Source of the DNA: Pseudanabaena sp. FACHB-1998
GTDB taxonomy: Bacteria; Cyanobacteriota; Cyanobacteriia; Pseudanabaenales; Pseudanabaenaceae
DNA length: 64,000 bases
Assembly: GCF_014696355.1 (NCBI RefSeq)
Contig: NZ_JACJQA010000008.1
Location: forward strand, 1 to 64,000
Direction: 5' to 3'
Shown: positions 23,883 to 32,138 of the stretch, piece by piece
Layout: each line of letters starts with the position of its first letter
Numbering within the stretch: the first letter of the stretch is position 1
Notes under the pieces: model-generated
What the model was told of the DNA's origin: nothing
What the model saw: the letters and a program-made list of their open reading frames with translations, nothing else
Databases searched by the model: none
Made by a program: the position numbers and the translations under genes

Positions 23883-24830
23883 TTAAGTCAAGGCGGCGGC
23901 GCCACCGACAACTTCCAGAATTTCTTGAGTAATTGCGGCTTGACGGGCTTTGTTGTACTGCAAAGTAAGCGACTTAATCAGATCGCCAGCATTCTCCGTC
24001 GCATTACTCATCGCCGTCATCCGCGAAGCCAGTTCGCTAGCAATAGACTCTTGCAAGGCGCGGAGGATTTGGTTGCTGAGGTAAAGAGGTAGCAATGCAT
24101 CCAGAATTTGCTCGGGATTTTGCTCAAAAATCAATTCCTTAGGCAGTTCTTTAATAGTGATTTCGCGCTTTTCCATTTCGACTTGTAACTTACCGCTACG
24201 AGTAATCAGACGGAAAATCTCGTCATCTTTTGGTTCTAACCCTTGAGGTTCAAGGGGCAGCAGTGTCTGGACAGCAGGACGAGAGCTAATTAAAGAGACA
24301 AAGCGGGTATAAATCAACTCAACGCGATCAATTACACCAGCCAAAAATGCTGAGGTAATTTCATCGCCGATCGCATTGGCTTCAGCAGCGTTAGGAATTT
24401 GATTTAAGTTCGTAAACTTTGCGGCGATGGGTTGATCGCGACGGGCAAAGTATTGAGCCGCCTTACGACCGACCAAGATAAAGGTGTAATTAATACCTTG
24501 TTCCTTTAATTCCTTAGCGCGAGCTTCGGCGCGACGGATAATCGTTGAGTTATAGCCACCACAAAGCCCGCGATCGCCTGAAATGACCAGAAGACCAACG
24601 GTTTTTACAGGACGCTTATCGAGTAAAGGCAGACTGACATCCTCGAAGGTGATGCGCTGCTGGAGACGGTAGAGAACTTGTGCTAAGCGATCGGCAAAAG
24701 GGCGGGTTGCTAAAACTTGCTGCTGAGCGCGTCTGACCTTTGCGGCGGCGACGAGACGCATTGCTTCAGTGATCTTGCGAGTATTCTTAACAGTGCCGAT
24801 GCGATCGCGGATAGATTTGAGGTTAGCCAT
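23883..24830 (-). CDS. atpC: F-type ATP synthase subunit gamma
   Basis: A 315-residue gamma subunit, the rotating central stalk of thylakoid F1Fo. The N-terminal helix [20 protein letters not shown] and C-terminal helix [20 protein letters not shown] with [17 protein letters not shown] are both conserved. The region around 195-235 carries the roughly 35-residue insertion of cyanobacterial and chloroplast gamma but, as in cyanobacteria, no disulfide-forming cysteine pair. The gene stands alone: thiG diverges upstream and HU converges downstream, whereas atpC often follows atpA in other cyanobacteria. Confidence 0.96.
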   Translation of the reverse strand: MANLKSIRDRIGTVKNTRKITEAMRLVAAAKVRRAQQQVLATRPFADRLAQVLYRLQQRITFEDVSLPLLDKRPVKTVGLLVISGDRGLCGGYNSTIIRRAEARAKELKEQGINYTFILVGRKAAQYFARRDQPIAAKFTNLNQIPNAAEANAIGDEITSAFLAGVIDRVELIYTRFVSLISSRPAVQTLLPLEPQGLEPKDDEIFRLITRSGKLQVEMEKREITIKELPKELIFEQNPEQILDALLPLYLSNQILRALQESIASELASRMTAMSNATENAGDLIKSLTLQYNKARQAAITQEILEVVGGAAALT

Positions 24831-25022
24831 GAAACTAAATTGCTACTTGCTATGGGAATACTAGGGAAAATTTAGAATTAACTGTTTTCGCGAAACAATG
24901 CACCTAAGCCCATTGCCTACGGAAAATCTGGGATATTACAAAAGACACTAAAGTATCTTGATTATCTTAATAAAAAATTGCACCTTCAAACTGCAAACTG
25001 TTGTATATCCTTGAAATTGATC

Positions 25023-25064
25023 TCTTTAATAAACAACAGGCTTAAGCCTGTTGTTTATTAAAGA
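25023..25064. repeat. Perfect 42-bp palindrome in the thiG 5' region
   Basis: Reads TCTTTAATAAACAACAGGCT and its exact complement with no loop, ending 28 bases before the thiG ATG. It sits between divergent genes, so a terminator role is unlikely; a binding site, a 5'-UTR hairpin or a repeat insertion are options. Confidence 0.85.
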
Positions 25065-25092
25065 CCCACAAATAATTTTTTAACACCTTGAT

Positions 25093-25944
25093 ATGGTCGC
25101 TTCTTCGCCTTTTTTTACAATAAACAACCAAATTTCTGATCCTGCTCAGTCATCGGACGATCTTCTCGAAATAGCGGGGCGTAAGTTCCGATCGCGTTTA
25201 ATGACTGGCTCAGGCAAATATACCAACTTTGAGATCATGCGTCAGGCGATCGCGGCGAGTGGTTGCGAGATCGTCACTGTGGCAGTGCGGCGTGTGCAAA
25301 CTAATGCGGCGGGGCATGAGGGGCTTGCCGAGGCGATCGACTGGAGCAAATATTGGCTACTGCCCAACACCGCAGGCTGCCAAACTGCCGACGAAGCTGT
25401 GCGTGTGGCAAGGCTGGGGCGCGAGATGGCAAAGATCTTGGGACAGGAAGATAATAATTTTGTGAAGCTCGAAGTTATTCCCGATCTTAAATACCTACTG
25501 CCCGATCCCCTTGGCACTTGTAAAGCTGCTGAACAATTAGTGAAAGAAGGCTTTGCAGTACTCCCCTATATTAATGCTGACCCCAGATTGGCGAAAACCC
25601 TTGAAGAAATCGGTTGTGTGACGGTAATGCCTCTTGGTTCGCCCATTGGTTCGGGTCAAGGAATTAACAATGCCGCAAATATTCGGATCATCATCGAAGA
25701 AGCCAAAGTGCCTGTAGTGGTCGATGCAGGAATCGGTGTACCCAGCGAGGCGGCGGCGGCGATGGAGCTAGGCGCAGATGCTTTGTTAATTAATACGGCG
25801 ATCGCCTGTGCGAATAATCCTGTAGCGATGGGGCGAGCCATGGGGATGGCTTGTGAAGCGGGGCGTACTGCCTATCTCTCTGGTCGCATCCCTGTCAAAG
25901 CCTATGCTAGCGCTAGTTCGCCCTTAACAGGATTAGTAAATTAA
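25093..25944 (+). CDS. thiG: Thiazole synthase ThiG
   Basis: A 283-residue TIM-barrel enzyme that makes the thiazole phosphate of thiamine from DXP, dehydroglycine and ThiS thiocarboxylate. Motifs: [34 protein letters not shown] with the neighbourhood of the imine-forming Lys region, [32 protein letters not shown] and [20 protein letters not shown]. The N-terminal 25 residues before LLEIAGRKF are an extension with weak conservation, so a slightly later start is possible. No ThiS or TPP riboswitch is seen nearby, and the gene is monocistronic, with a terminator right after the stop. Confidence 0.95.
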   Translation: MVASSPFFTINNQISDPAQSSDDLLEIAGRKFRSRLMTGSGKYTNFEIMRQAIAASGCEIVTVAVRRVQTNAAGHEGLAEAIDWSKYWLLPNTAGCQTADEAVRVARLGREMAKILGQEDNNFVKLEVIPDLKYLLPDPLGTCKAAEQLVKEGFAVLPYINADPRLAKTLEEIGCVTVMPLGSPIGSGQGINNAANIRIIIEEAKVPVVVDAGIGVPSEAAAAMELGADALLINTAIACANNPVAMGRAMGMACEAGRTAYLSGRIPVKAYASASSPLTGLVN

Positions 25945-25950
25945 GTAAAT

Positions 25951-25986
25951 CTAGGAAAAGACGGCGCTTTGCGCCGCTTTTCCTAG
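25951..25986. terminator. Bidirectional terminator thiG / GGDEF-EAL gene
   Basis: Stem CTAGGAAAAG(A)CGGCGC-TTT-GCGCCGCTTTTCCTAG with one bulged A. It starts six bases after the thiG stop and encodes the last codons and stop of the opposing gene within its arms. Confidence 0.82.
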
Positions 25987-28617
25987 CAAATCCGAAGCTG
26001 CTTCGGCACTAAGCGATCGCGCAAAATAGTAACCCTGTGCAAAATCACAATCCCAAGCCTGTAGTTGGATGATTTGTTCTTTCTTCTCGATGCCCTCGGC
26101 AATTACTTTGATGTTCATGGCATGGGCGAGGGCAATAATTGCTTTAACGATCTCAATATTGCGATCGCTATTAATTTCTTTACTGTTCATATGACTAATA
26201 AATGAGCGATCGATTTTAATAGTATTGACAGGGAATCTTTGGAGATAGCTTAGCGAAGAAAATCCTGTACCAAAATCATCCAGACTCAAATGAATATGTC
26301 TAGCTCTTAATTGTTGAAATACCCTAATCGCAATTTCTGTATTTTCAATGAGGATCGTTTCAGTAATTTCTAAGTTGAGATTAGAGGTAGAGATTTCTGT
26401 TTCCTGCAAAATATCATCAATAACGCGAATAATATCTGGATCTTGTAACTGCTTACCAGATAAGTTGACATTGATTGTAAGCTCCTTGGCAATTGGGAAC
26501 TTTTCTAACCATAATTTGATTTGACGACAAGCGCTCTGTAATACCCATTTCCCTAGCGGAATGATGAGTCCTAGCTCTTCGCAAATGGGTATAAATTCTC
26601 CCGCAGCTAGTAATCCTTTTTCGGGATGTTTCCAACGCACTAGAGCTTCAAATCCACAGAGATTCATAGATTTAAGAGAGATTATCGGTTCATAGAAAAC
26701 CACAAATTCGGTTTTTTCGATCGCCTTCCGCAATTCATTTTCAATTTGTAAACGACTGAGGGCGGAGTCATACATGGCTTGATCGAATATTTCATAACAG
26801 GCTCTTCCCTGATCTTTGGCTCGATACATGGCAATATCGGCATCCCGAAGCAAATCGCCTGCGCTTTCGTAATTATTAGAGCCGACAACGATGCCAATGC
26901 TAGCGCTCGTTAAAATTTTATAGCCATCGATCGCTAGTTCCTTCTTTAGCTGCAAATGGATGCGCTCAGCAACTTCAACAGCTTCTTGAGTACCACTGAT
27001 TTCATCTAGTAAAATCGTAAACTCATCCCCTCCTAATCTCGCTACCGTATCAAAGGAACGCACGGATTTTTTGAGAATATCGGCGATTTCAATTAAGAGG
27101 CGATCGCCGATTAAATGTCCCAAGCTATCATTGATCACCTTAAAGCGATCTAAATCAATAAATAGAACTGCAAAGGTATGATCTTGAAATCGCTTGGTTC
27201 TTTTCAGCGACATTTCTAAGCGATCGGTAAATAGTAAGCGATTAGGAAGGTTAGTCAAACTATCATGAAATGCTTGATAGACCAACTCTTGTTCGGTTGA
27301 TTTCCGTTCTGTAATATCTTGCCCGATGCCCACGATACTCTGTAAAGTTCCCTCTGAATTAAGAACAGGTACGGCACTTTCAAAAATCCAGCGAATATCT
27401 CCATTTGGTCGGACGATGCGGTATTCTAGCCCCCATCCTGTTTGATGATTTTTTTGATGAGCCGCCGCTACCATATCCCGATCTTCGATATGGATAATAT
27501 TGATAAATGATTGCGGATCTTCATACAGACTAGCGCAGGAACGTCCTGAAATGGATTCATAGGCGGGATTAATATAAATAATTTTTTGAGAATAGGCTTC
27601 CATCATCCAAAATATTTCATGGATGTTTTCGGCCATTTGCCGAAATCTTTCTTCGCTTTCCTTTAAAGCCAGTTCGGCTAACTTGCGTTCTGTAACATCT
27701 TCCGAAAAACAGAGTAAATATTGAGGTTGTTCCTCTTGGTCATACAGAGGAACTTTAACTGTATGTAAAATTCTTCGCCCCAAACTATGACTATCAATCG
27801 GTTCTTCGGGAATATTTTCAGGTAATTTATTAACAAAAGCTTCTAGGTCTTTTTGATAAAAGAAATCTGCTTGCTCTTTAGGGAAATGACAATATACGGT
27901 TTTGCCAATCGCCTCTTTTGCAGACACCCCAAACATCACCTCGCTGGTGCGATTCCACAGTAACATTTCTCCGAAATGATCGGTTCTGGCATCTTTAACA
28001 AATACAGCTACAGGCAAATGATCGATGATATTTTGTAAAAAATTGCGAGTTTGCTCGAGTTCGGCGGCTAGAGTCGCGTAACGCTGTTCGCTCTCCCGCA
28101 AGGCGATCTCTGTTTTTTTAAGATTGCTAATATCCACGAAAGTCACAACTATGCGAGCGATGTCTCCTCTTTTGTCAAACTCAGGATAGGCATTAATCAG
28201 CGCCCAGACAAAATCATTGGTGGGTGGGCGATATAAACCCAATTCATAATTTTTAAGAACCTTTCTCTCCCGTAATATTTTGTTAACAGGAAAATCTTCT
28301 AGAGGCATCCACTGACCATCGCCATGATAAAAATTCCAACTAGGGTCATTAATATCTTTGCCTTCGAGTTCTGATTGAATGATTCCTAAAAGTTTTGCTG
28401 CCGTGGGATTGGCAAATAAAATTTTTGTATCAGTATCATGAACAATAATTCCTGTTTGAATATTTTCAACTAAGTTTTGAGATAAATTGGCAATTAAAAA
28501 TTCAGACTTAAATCTTCTAAAACGATCAGCAGAAACTTGGGCTAATTGTTCTCTCAAGGAGAGGTTTTTAGCTTCTAGCTCTGTAATCTTCTGTTGCAAA
28601 ATCTCTAACTCATTCAT
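25951..28617 (-). CDS. Multi-PAS GGDEF-EAL c-di-GMP enzyme
   Basis: An 888-residue soluble protein: N-terminal coiled coil, PAS domains at about 45-170, 190-310 and 320-440, a GGDEF domain at about 450-610 and an EAL domain at about 625-880. The cyclase motif is LGGDEFTILL, preceded by the inhibitory site RSFD at the correct five-residue spacing, so cyclase activity and product feedback are likely. The phosphodiesterase residues are present in FEALVRWKHP, ITETILI, DDFGTGFSSL, TIKIDRSF and AEGIEK. Differs from the 17773-20514 paralogue by being cytosolic and having the I-site. The PAS ligands are unknown. Confidence 0.94.
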   Translation of the reverse strand: MNELEILQQKITELEAKNLSLREQLAQVSADRFRRFKSEFLIANLSQNLVENIQTGIIVHDTDTKILFANPTAAKLLGIIQSELEGKDINDPSWNFYHGDGQWMPLEDFPVNKILRERKVLKNYELGLYRPPTNDFVWALINAYPEFDKRGDIARIVVTFVDISNLKKTEIALRESEQRYATLAAELEQTRNFLQNIIDHLPVAVFVKDARTDHFGEMLLWNRTSEVMFGVSAKEAIGKTVYCHFPKEQADFFYQKDLEAFVNKLPENIPEEPIDSHSLGRRILHTVKVPLYDQEEQPQYLLCFSEDVTERKLAELALKESEERFRQMAENIHEIFWMMEAYSQKIIYINPAYESISGRSCASLYEDPQSFINIIHIEDRDMVAAAHQKNHQTGWGLEYRIVRPNGDIRWIFESAVPVLNSEGTLQSIVGIGQDITERKSTEQELVYQAFHDSLTNLPNRLLFTDRLEMSLKRTKRFQDHTFAVLFIDLDRFKVINDSLGHLIGDRLLIEIADILKKSVRSFDTVARLGGDEFTILLDEISGTQEAVEVAERIHLQLKKELAIDGYKILTSASIGIVVGSNNYESAGDLLRDADIAMYRAKDQGRACYEIFDQAMYDSALSRLQIENELRKAIEKTEFVVFYEPIISLKSMNLCGFEALVRWKHPEKGLLAAGEFIPICEELGLIIPLGKWVLQSACRQIKLWLEKFPIAKELTINVNLSGKQLQDPDIIRVIDDILQETEISTSNLNLEITETILIENTEIAIRVFQQLRARHIHLSLDDFGTGFSSLSYLQRFPVNTIKIDRSFISHMNSKEINSDRNIEIVKAIIALAHAMNIKVIAEGIEKKEQIIQLQAWDCDFAQGYYFARSLSAEAASDLLGKAAQSAVFS

Positions 28618-28634
28618 GATCCAGCAGTATTAGC

Positions 28635-29663
28635 TCATTTCAGTGAATTAAACAGTTTTTTTAATTTAGTTAGCAATTTCTGCGATCGCATTTTGATAAT
28701 ACGACGGTAACCTAAATCAGGGATATCCTTAGGATACAATTGCCTGTGGTCGAAAAAAGTATTTAAATCCTCTAAAATCACCCATAATCGTTGAATAATA
28801 TGCTCAGAACGATATTCAGCTAAAACTGAGGGGGATAGTGATAATTTCGGGTCATTGTCAAGCACCTTAAGAACGCGTTGGACATCAAATTCTTGAGAAT
28901 ATCCTGCAATTTTGTAGCAGTTAAAGGCGGGATCTAAATAATCAGATAAACCATGATTAACGCTAGAAAAAACTTGACAACCACAGGCGAGAGCTTCCAT
29001 CGGCTGTAGCCCAAACCCCTCGCTCACACCCTGCACCGCCCAATATTCGGCGGAGTCGTATAGATAGACTTTTGCGCGATTAAATAAGGCTTCTAAATCT
29101 TCAACATAGCGATCAATTACTTCCACTCGGCATTTTTTTTGCAAGGCGGGAATTAATTGATGCATCAAATAACTGGAGGACTTACGGGCTTGAACCAGCA
29201 CATCAATATCGCGATCGCCCCATTGGTCAGGTTGCCGATTGACAAACTTCGGTGAAATTTCATTGGGTAAATAGTAAAGCAAGGAATGGGGCGATCGCTG
29301 TCCCCAATAGCCCAGAGTATTACGACTGACCGTAATAATTGGCACACTCGCAGGTAAGTTAAAGCCATAGCCCGCACTATGGGCATGATATATTGCGTTG
29401 AGTGATTTTAATTTTGGGGCAAGCTTAGCCACATCAAACCCCCAACTCATCACAAAAATGACATCATCTAAGGCGCGAAAGTTATCATCAGATTGCAAAA
29501 GATCATCTAGCCAGAGATGCCCCTTTTCTCTTTGGCGATAGGTAACTACTTCCGCAGGACAAACTTGTTGAACTAATTGCAGAGTTTTTAACTCCGCCCA
29601 TAATCCCCCACAGGCAAATTTGTCAGTAGTTCCTGGTAATAAAAAGTATAGTTTTCTCATCAA
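28635..29663 (-). CDS. GT4-like glycosyltransferase
   Basis: A 342-residue protein opening with KLYFLLPGTTDKFACGGLWA, an N-terminal Rossmann strand and glycine loop. The C-terminal half carries VQGVSEGFGLQPMEALACGC, the E-x7-E signature of GT-B family 4 retaining enzymes, preceded by AKVYLYDSAEYWA. A basic C-terminal tail (KMRSQKLLTKLKKLFNSLK) may bind membrane. It ends 17 bases before the ATG of the GGDEF-EAL gene on the same strand, so the two may be co-transcribed. Sugar and acceptor unknown. Confidence 0.82.
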   Translation of the reverse strand: MMRKLYFLLPGTTDKFACGGLWAELKTLQLVQQVCPAEVVTYRQREKGHLWLDDLLQSDDNFRALDDVIFVMSWGFDVAKLAPKLKSLNAIYHAHSAGYGFNLPASVPIITVSRNTLGYWGQRSPHSLLYYLPNEISPKFVNRQPDQWGDRDIDVLVQARKSSSYLMHQLIPALQKKCRVEVIDRYVEDLEALFNRAKVYLYDSAEYWAVQGVSEGFGLQPMEALACGCQVFSSVNHGLSDYLDPAFNCYKIAGYSQEFDVQRVLKVLDNDPKLSLSPSVLAEYRSEHIIQRLWVILEDLNTFFDHRQLYPKDIPDLGYRRIIKMRSQKLLTKLKKLFNSLK

Positions 29664-29766
29664 TTAGTCTTTAAATCTTTGATAAGTAGATCAGCAGAAA
29701 AAATTGTAGACGCACAGATCCTCAATTTTTTGGCATTCATATACTTGACACACCAAATATCTAGAA

Positions 29767-29836
29767 CCCCCTCTAACTCCCCCTTGGAAGGGGGAGAACT
29801 CAGACTTCCCCCCTTCCAAGGGGGGACTGAGGGGGG
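29767..29836. repeat. C/G-run inverted repeat
   Basis: Two hairpins in tandem: CTCCCCCTTGGAAGGGGGAG and a CTTCCCCCCTTCCAAGGGGGG unit followed by ACTGAGGGGGG. The same type (CCCCC...TTAGGGGG) occurs at 38776-38842, and similar sequences are common intergenic repeats of filamentous cyanobacteria. Confidence 0.7.
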
Positions 29837-29988
29837 TAAGAATTTGTAAAGTGCGTCAAGTATATTAACGCCAATTTTTTGGGTGACTGACAGAACAAGT
29901 CGGTGATGGCAAAGCAAAAGTTGGGGATCTTAATCTCTGCCTTCTCATTCTAGAGGTTTTTCAGCCTACAGTGCTTTGCGCTTTCTTC

Positions 29989-30049
29989 AAAGCTAAAGAA
30001 ACTCTTAAAATGCTTGCTAAGCAAGCATTTTAAGAGTTTCTTTAGCTTT
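29989..30049. repeat. Perfect 61-bp palindrome
   Basis: 30-bp arms starting AAAGCTAAAGAAACTCTTAA with a single-base centre (core GCTTGCT-A-AGCAAGC). The longest perfect palindrome of the window, placed between divergent genes. Confidence 0.9.
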
Positions 30050-30072
30050 CAAAATCTTCACCGACAGACCTC

Positions 30073-30121
30073 AATATATTTTTTGAAAAGCTTACTATGC
30101 AAGCTTTTCAAAAAATATATT
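30073..30121. repeat. 49-bp palindrome
   Basis: 21-bp arms AATATATTTTTTGAAAAGCTT with loop ACTATGC. It follows the previous palindrome by 23 bases and ends 60 bases before the uup start. Confidence 0.88.
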
Positions 30122-30181
30122 ATGAAAATAGCGCTAAACTAAGACATTAGATCATCATCATAGATAAGGCAACGGCAAGGC

Positions 30182-32125
30182 ATGGCACTTTTTACACTGC
30201 GATCGCTTAAAAAAGATTTTGGCATCAAGGAAATACTCAAGGATGCTAGCTTTAGCCTTGATGAAGGCGATAAAGTCGGACTAATCGGCACAAATGGCTC
30301 AGGAAAATCCACCTTACTGAAAATGATTGCGGGCTTAGAGTCGAGTGATGGGGGCGAATTATGGGTTAACTCTAGTGCCAAGATCATCTATTTACCGCAA
30401 CAACCCGATCTCAACGAAGAATTAACCGTTTTAGAGCAGGTATTTGCCGATAGTGGTGAGCAGATGGCTCTAGTCAAGGAATATGAAGAAATTTCCGATA
30501 AGTTGTCCCACGGACATGGCGATCAAAATCGGCTCTTAGCGCAACTATCGAGCGTAACTGAAAGAATGGATCAAACAGGGGCTTGGGACTTAGAAACTAA
30601 TGCCAAAATCGTATTAACCAAATTAGGCATTGATGACCTTGAGGCTAAAATTGGTAGCCTGTCTGGAGGATATCGTAAACGTATTGCGATCGCTTCGGCA
30701 CTGCTCTCTGCGCCCGATGTTTTATTAATGGACGAGCCGACTAACCATCTCGACGCTCTCTCCGTGGAATGGTTGCAAAGCTACCTCAATCGCTATCGTG
30801 GCGCATTATTACTGATTACCCACGATCGCTATTTCCTAGATAAAGTTACTAACCGCATTATTGAAATTGATCGCGGCGATTTGTATTCCTATTCAGGCAA
30901 TTATTCCTATTATCTAGAGAAAAAGGCGGAAGCTGAAGACTCCGCCCTCAGCACCCAACGCAAGCACGCAGGACTCCTACGCCGTGAATTGGAATGGCTG
31001 AAAAAAGGTCCCAAGGCAAGAAGCACTAAGCAAAAAGCGCGGATCGATCGCGCCCATGCGTTGCAAGCGACTGAATTTAAGCAAGCTAATGCCAAGGTTG
31101 ATATCACCACATCGGGGCGACGTATTGGCAAAAAAGTCGTCGAACTCGATCGCATTACCAAATCCTATGGCGATCGCACCTTAATTAAAGACTTTTCCTA
31201 TAACTTCACCCCCGAAGACCGCATTGGCATCATTGGCAGCAATGGCGCAGGTAAATCCACCCTGATGAATATGATCATCGGACGCTTACAGCCCGATGCA
31301 GGAACCGTGGAAATCGGTACGACGATTCATTTTGGCTACTTCGATCAACATTCTGATGACCTGCTCGAGCATGGCAACCAAAGAGTAATTGACTACCTCA
31401 AGGATGTCTCGGAACTGGTAAAAACTGCCGATGGCAGCATCATCACCGCTTCGCAAATGCTAGAGAGATTTCTCTTTCCTCCCAATCAGCAATATGCACC
31501 CATTAGCAAACTTTCGGGGGGAGAGAAGCGCCGCTTATTTTTGCTGAAAGTCCTAATGGAAGCGCCCAATGTCTTGATCTTAGACGAACCGACTAATGAT
31601 CTTGATGTGCAGACTCTTGCGGTTTTAGAAGAATATCTAGAGGATTTTAATGGTTGTGTGATTGTGGTTTCCCACGATCGCTATTTTCTAGATCGGACTG
31701 TGGACATGGTTTTCTCCTTTGAGCCTGCTGGCGAAGTGCGTCTATACCCCGGCAATTATTCTGTCTATTTGGAATATAAAAAGGACGAAGCTGACAAGGA
31801 ATCGAGCGAAGCCAAGGATCAAGCTAATAAGGTTGCCAAGGATCAAAAATCTAATGCAGCCACATCTTTGCCTGAACCGCCCAAACCCAAACCCGAAGTA
31901 AAAAAAGCTTCACAACTTTCTTATAAAGAGAAGCGCGAGTATGAGGAACTAGAAGCCAAAATTCCAAAATTGGAAGAGGAAAAATCTCAAATTGAGAAAA
32001 AGCTCTATCACAATCCCCCCAATGGTCATGCCGAACTGCAAAAAATGGCGAGCCGTCTTGCGGAACTCACCCAAGCGATCGATACTTCAACCGAGCGTTG
32101 GCTAGAACTTGCTGAACGGATTTAG
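30182..32125 (+). CDS. uup: ABC-F ATPase, Uup-like
   Basis: A 647-residue soluble protein with two ABC domains and no membrane segment. Domain 1: Walker A GTNGSGKST, signature LSGGYRKR and Walker B LLMDEPTNHLD. The interdomain linker at about 230-300 is basic (RRELEWLKKGPKARSTKQKA). Domain 2: GSNGAGKST, LSGGEKRR and LILDEPTNDLD. The C-terminal 100 residues, charged and coiled coil (YKEKREYEELEAKIPKLEEE), are the DNA-binding tail of Uup. ABC-F proteins act on ribosomes; Uup also affects transposon excision. The downstream kinase gene starts 13 bases after its stop. Confidence 0.93.
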   Translation: MALFTLRSLKKDFGIKEILKDASFSLDEGDKVGLIGTNGSGKSTLLKMIAGLESSDGGELWVNSSAKIIYLPQQPDLNEELTVLEQVFADSGEQMALVKEYEEISDKLSHGHGDQNRLLAQLSSVTERMDQTGAWDLETNAKIVLTKLGIDDLEAKIGSLSGGYRKRIAIASALLSAPDVLLMDEPTNHLDALSVEWLQSYLNRYRGALLLITHDRYFLDKVTNRIIEIDRGDLYSYSGNYSYYLEKKAEAEDSALSTQRKHAGLLRRELEWLKKGPKARSTKQKARIDRAHALQATEFKQANAKVDITTSGRRIGKKVVELDRITKSYGDRTLIKDFSYNFTPEDRIGIIGSNGAGKSTLMNMIIGRLQPDAGTVEIGTTIHFGYFDQHSDDLLEHGNQRVIDYLKDVSELVKTADGSIITASQMLERFLFPPNQQYAPISKLSGGEKRRLFLLKVLMEAPNVLILDEPTNDLDVQTLAVLEEYLEDFNGCVIVVSHDRYFLDRTVDMVFSFEPAGEVRLYPGNYSVYLEYKKDEADKESSEAKDQANKVAKDQKSNAATSLPEPPKPKPEVKKASQLSYKEKREYEELEAKIPKLEEEKSQIEKKLYHNPPNGHAELQKMASRLAELTQAIDTSTERWLELAERI

Positions 32126-32138
32126 TCCTCAATTTGCC

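Larger units (their letters stand above)
29664..30181. other. Intergenic region packed with repeats
   Basis: 518 bases between divergent genes with no supportable gene. It holds a C/G-run repeat (29767-29836), the TACAG-type motif (29967-29984) and two long palindromes (29989-30049, 30073-30121). An open frame at 29660-29917 runs through the C/G repeat and is not credible. Confidence 0.75.

Noticed and set aside
24831..25092. TPP riboswitch upstream of thiG
   Set aside because: The conserved CUGAGA and ACCUGA-type blocks are not visible; only a palindrome is present.
29660..29917. Open frame of 85 codons on the minus strand
   Set aside because: Runs through the C/G-run repeat, giving proline/serine runs typical of repeats, not of a gene.
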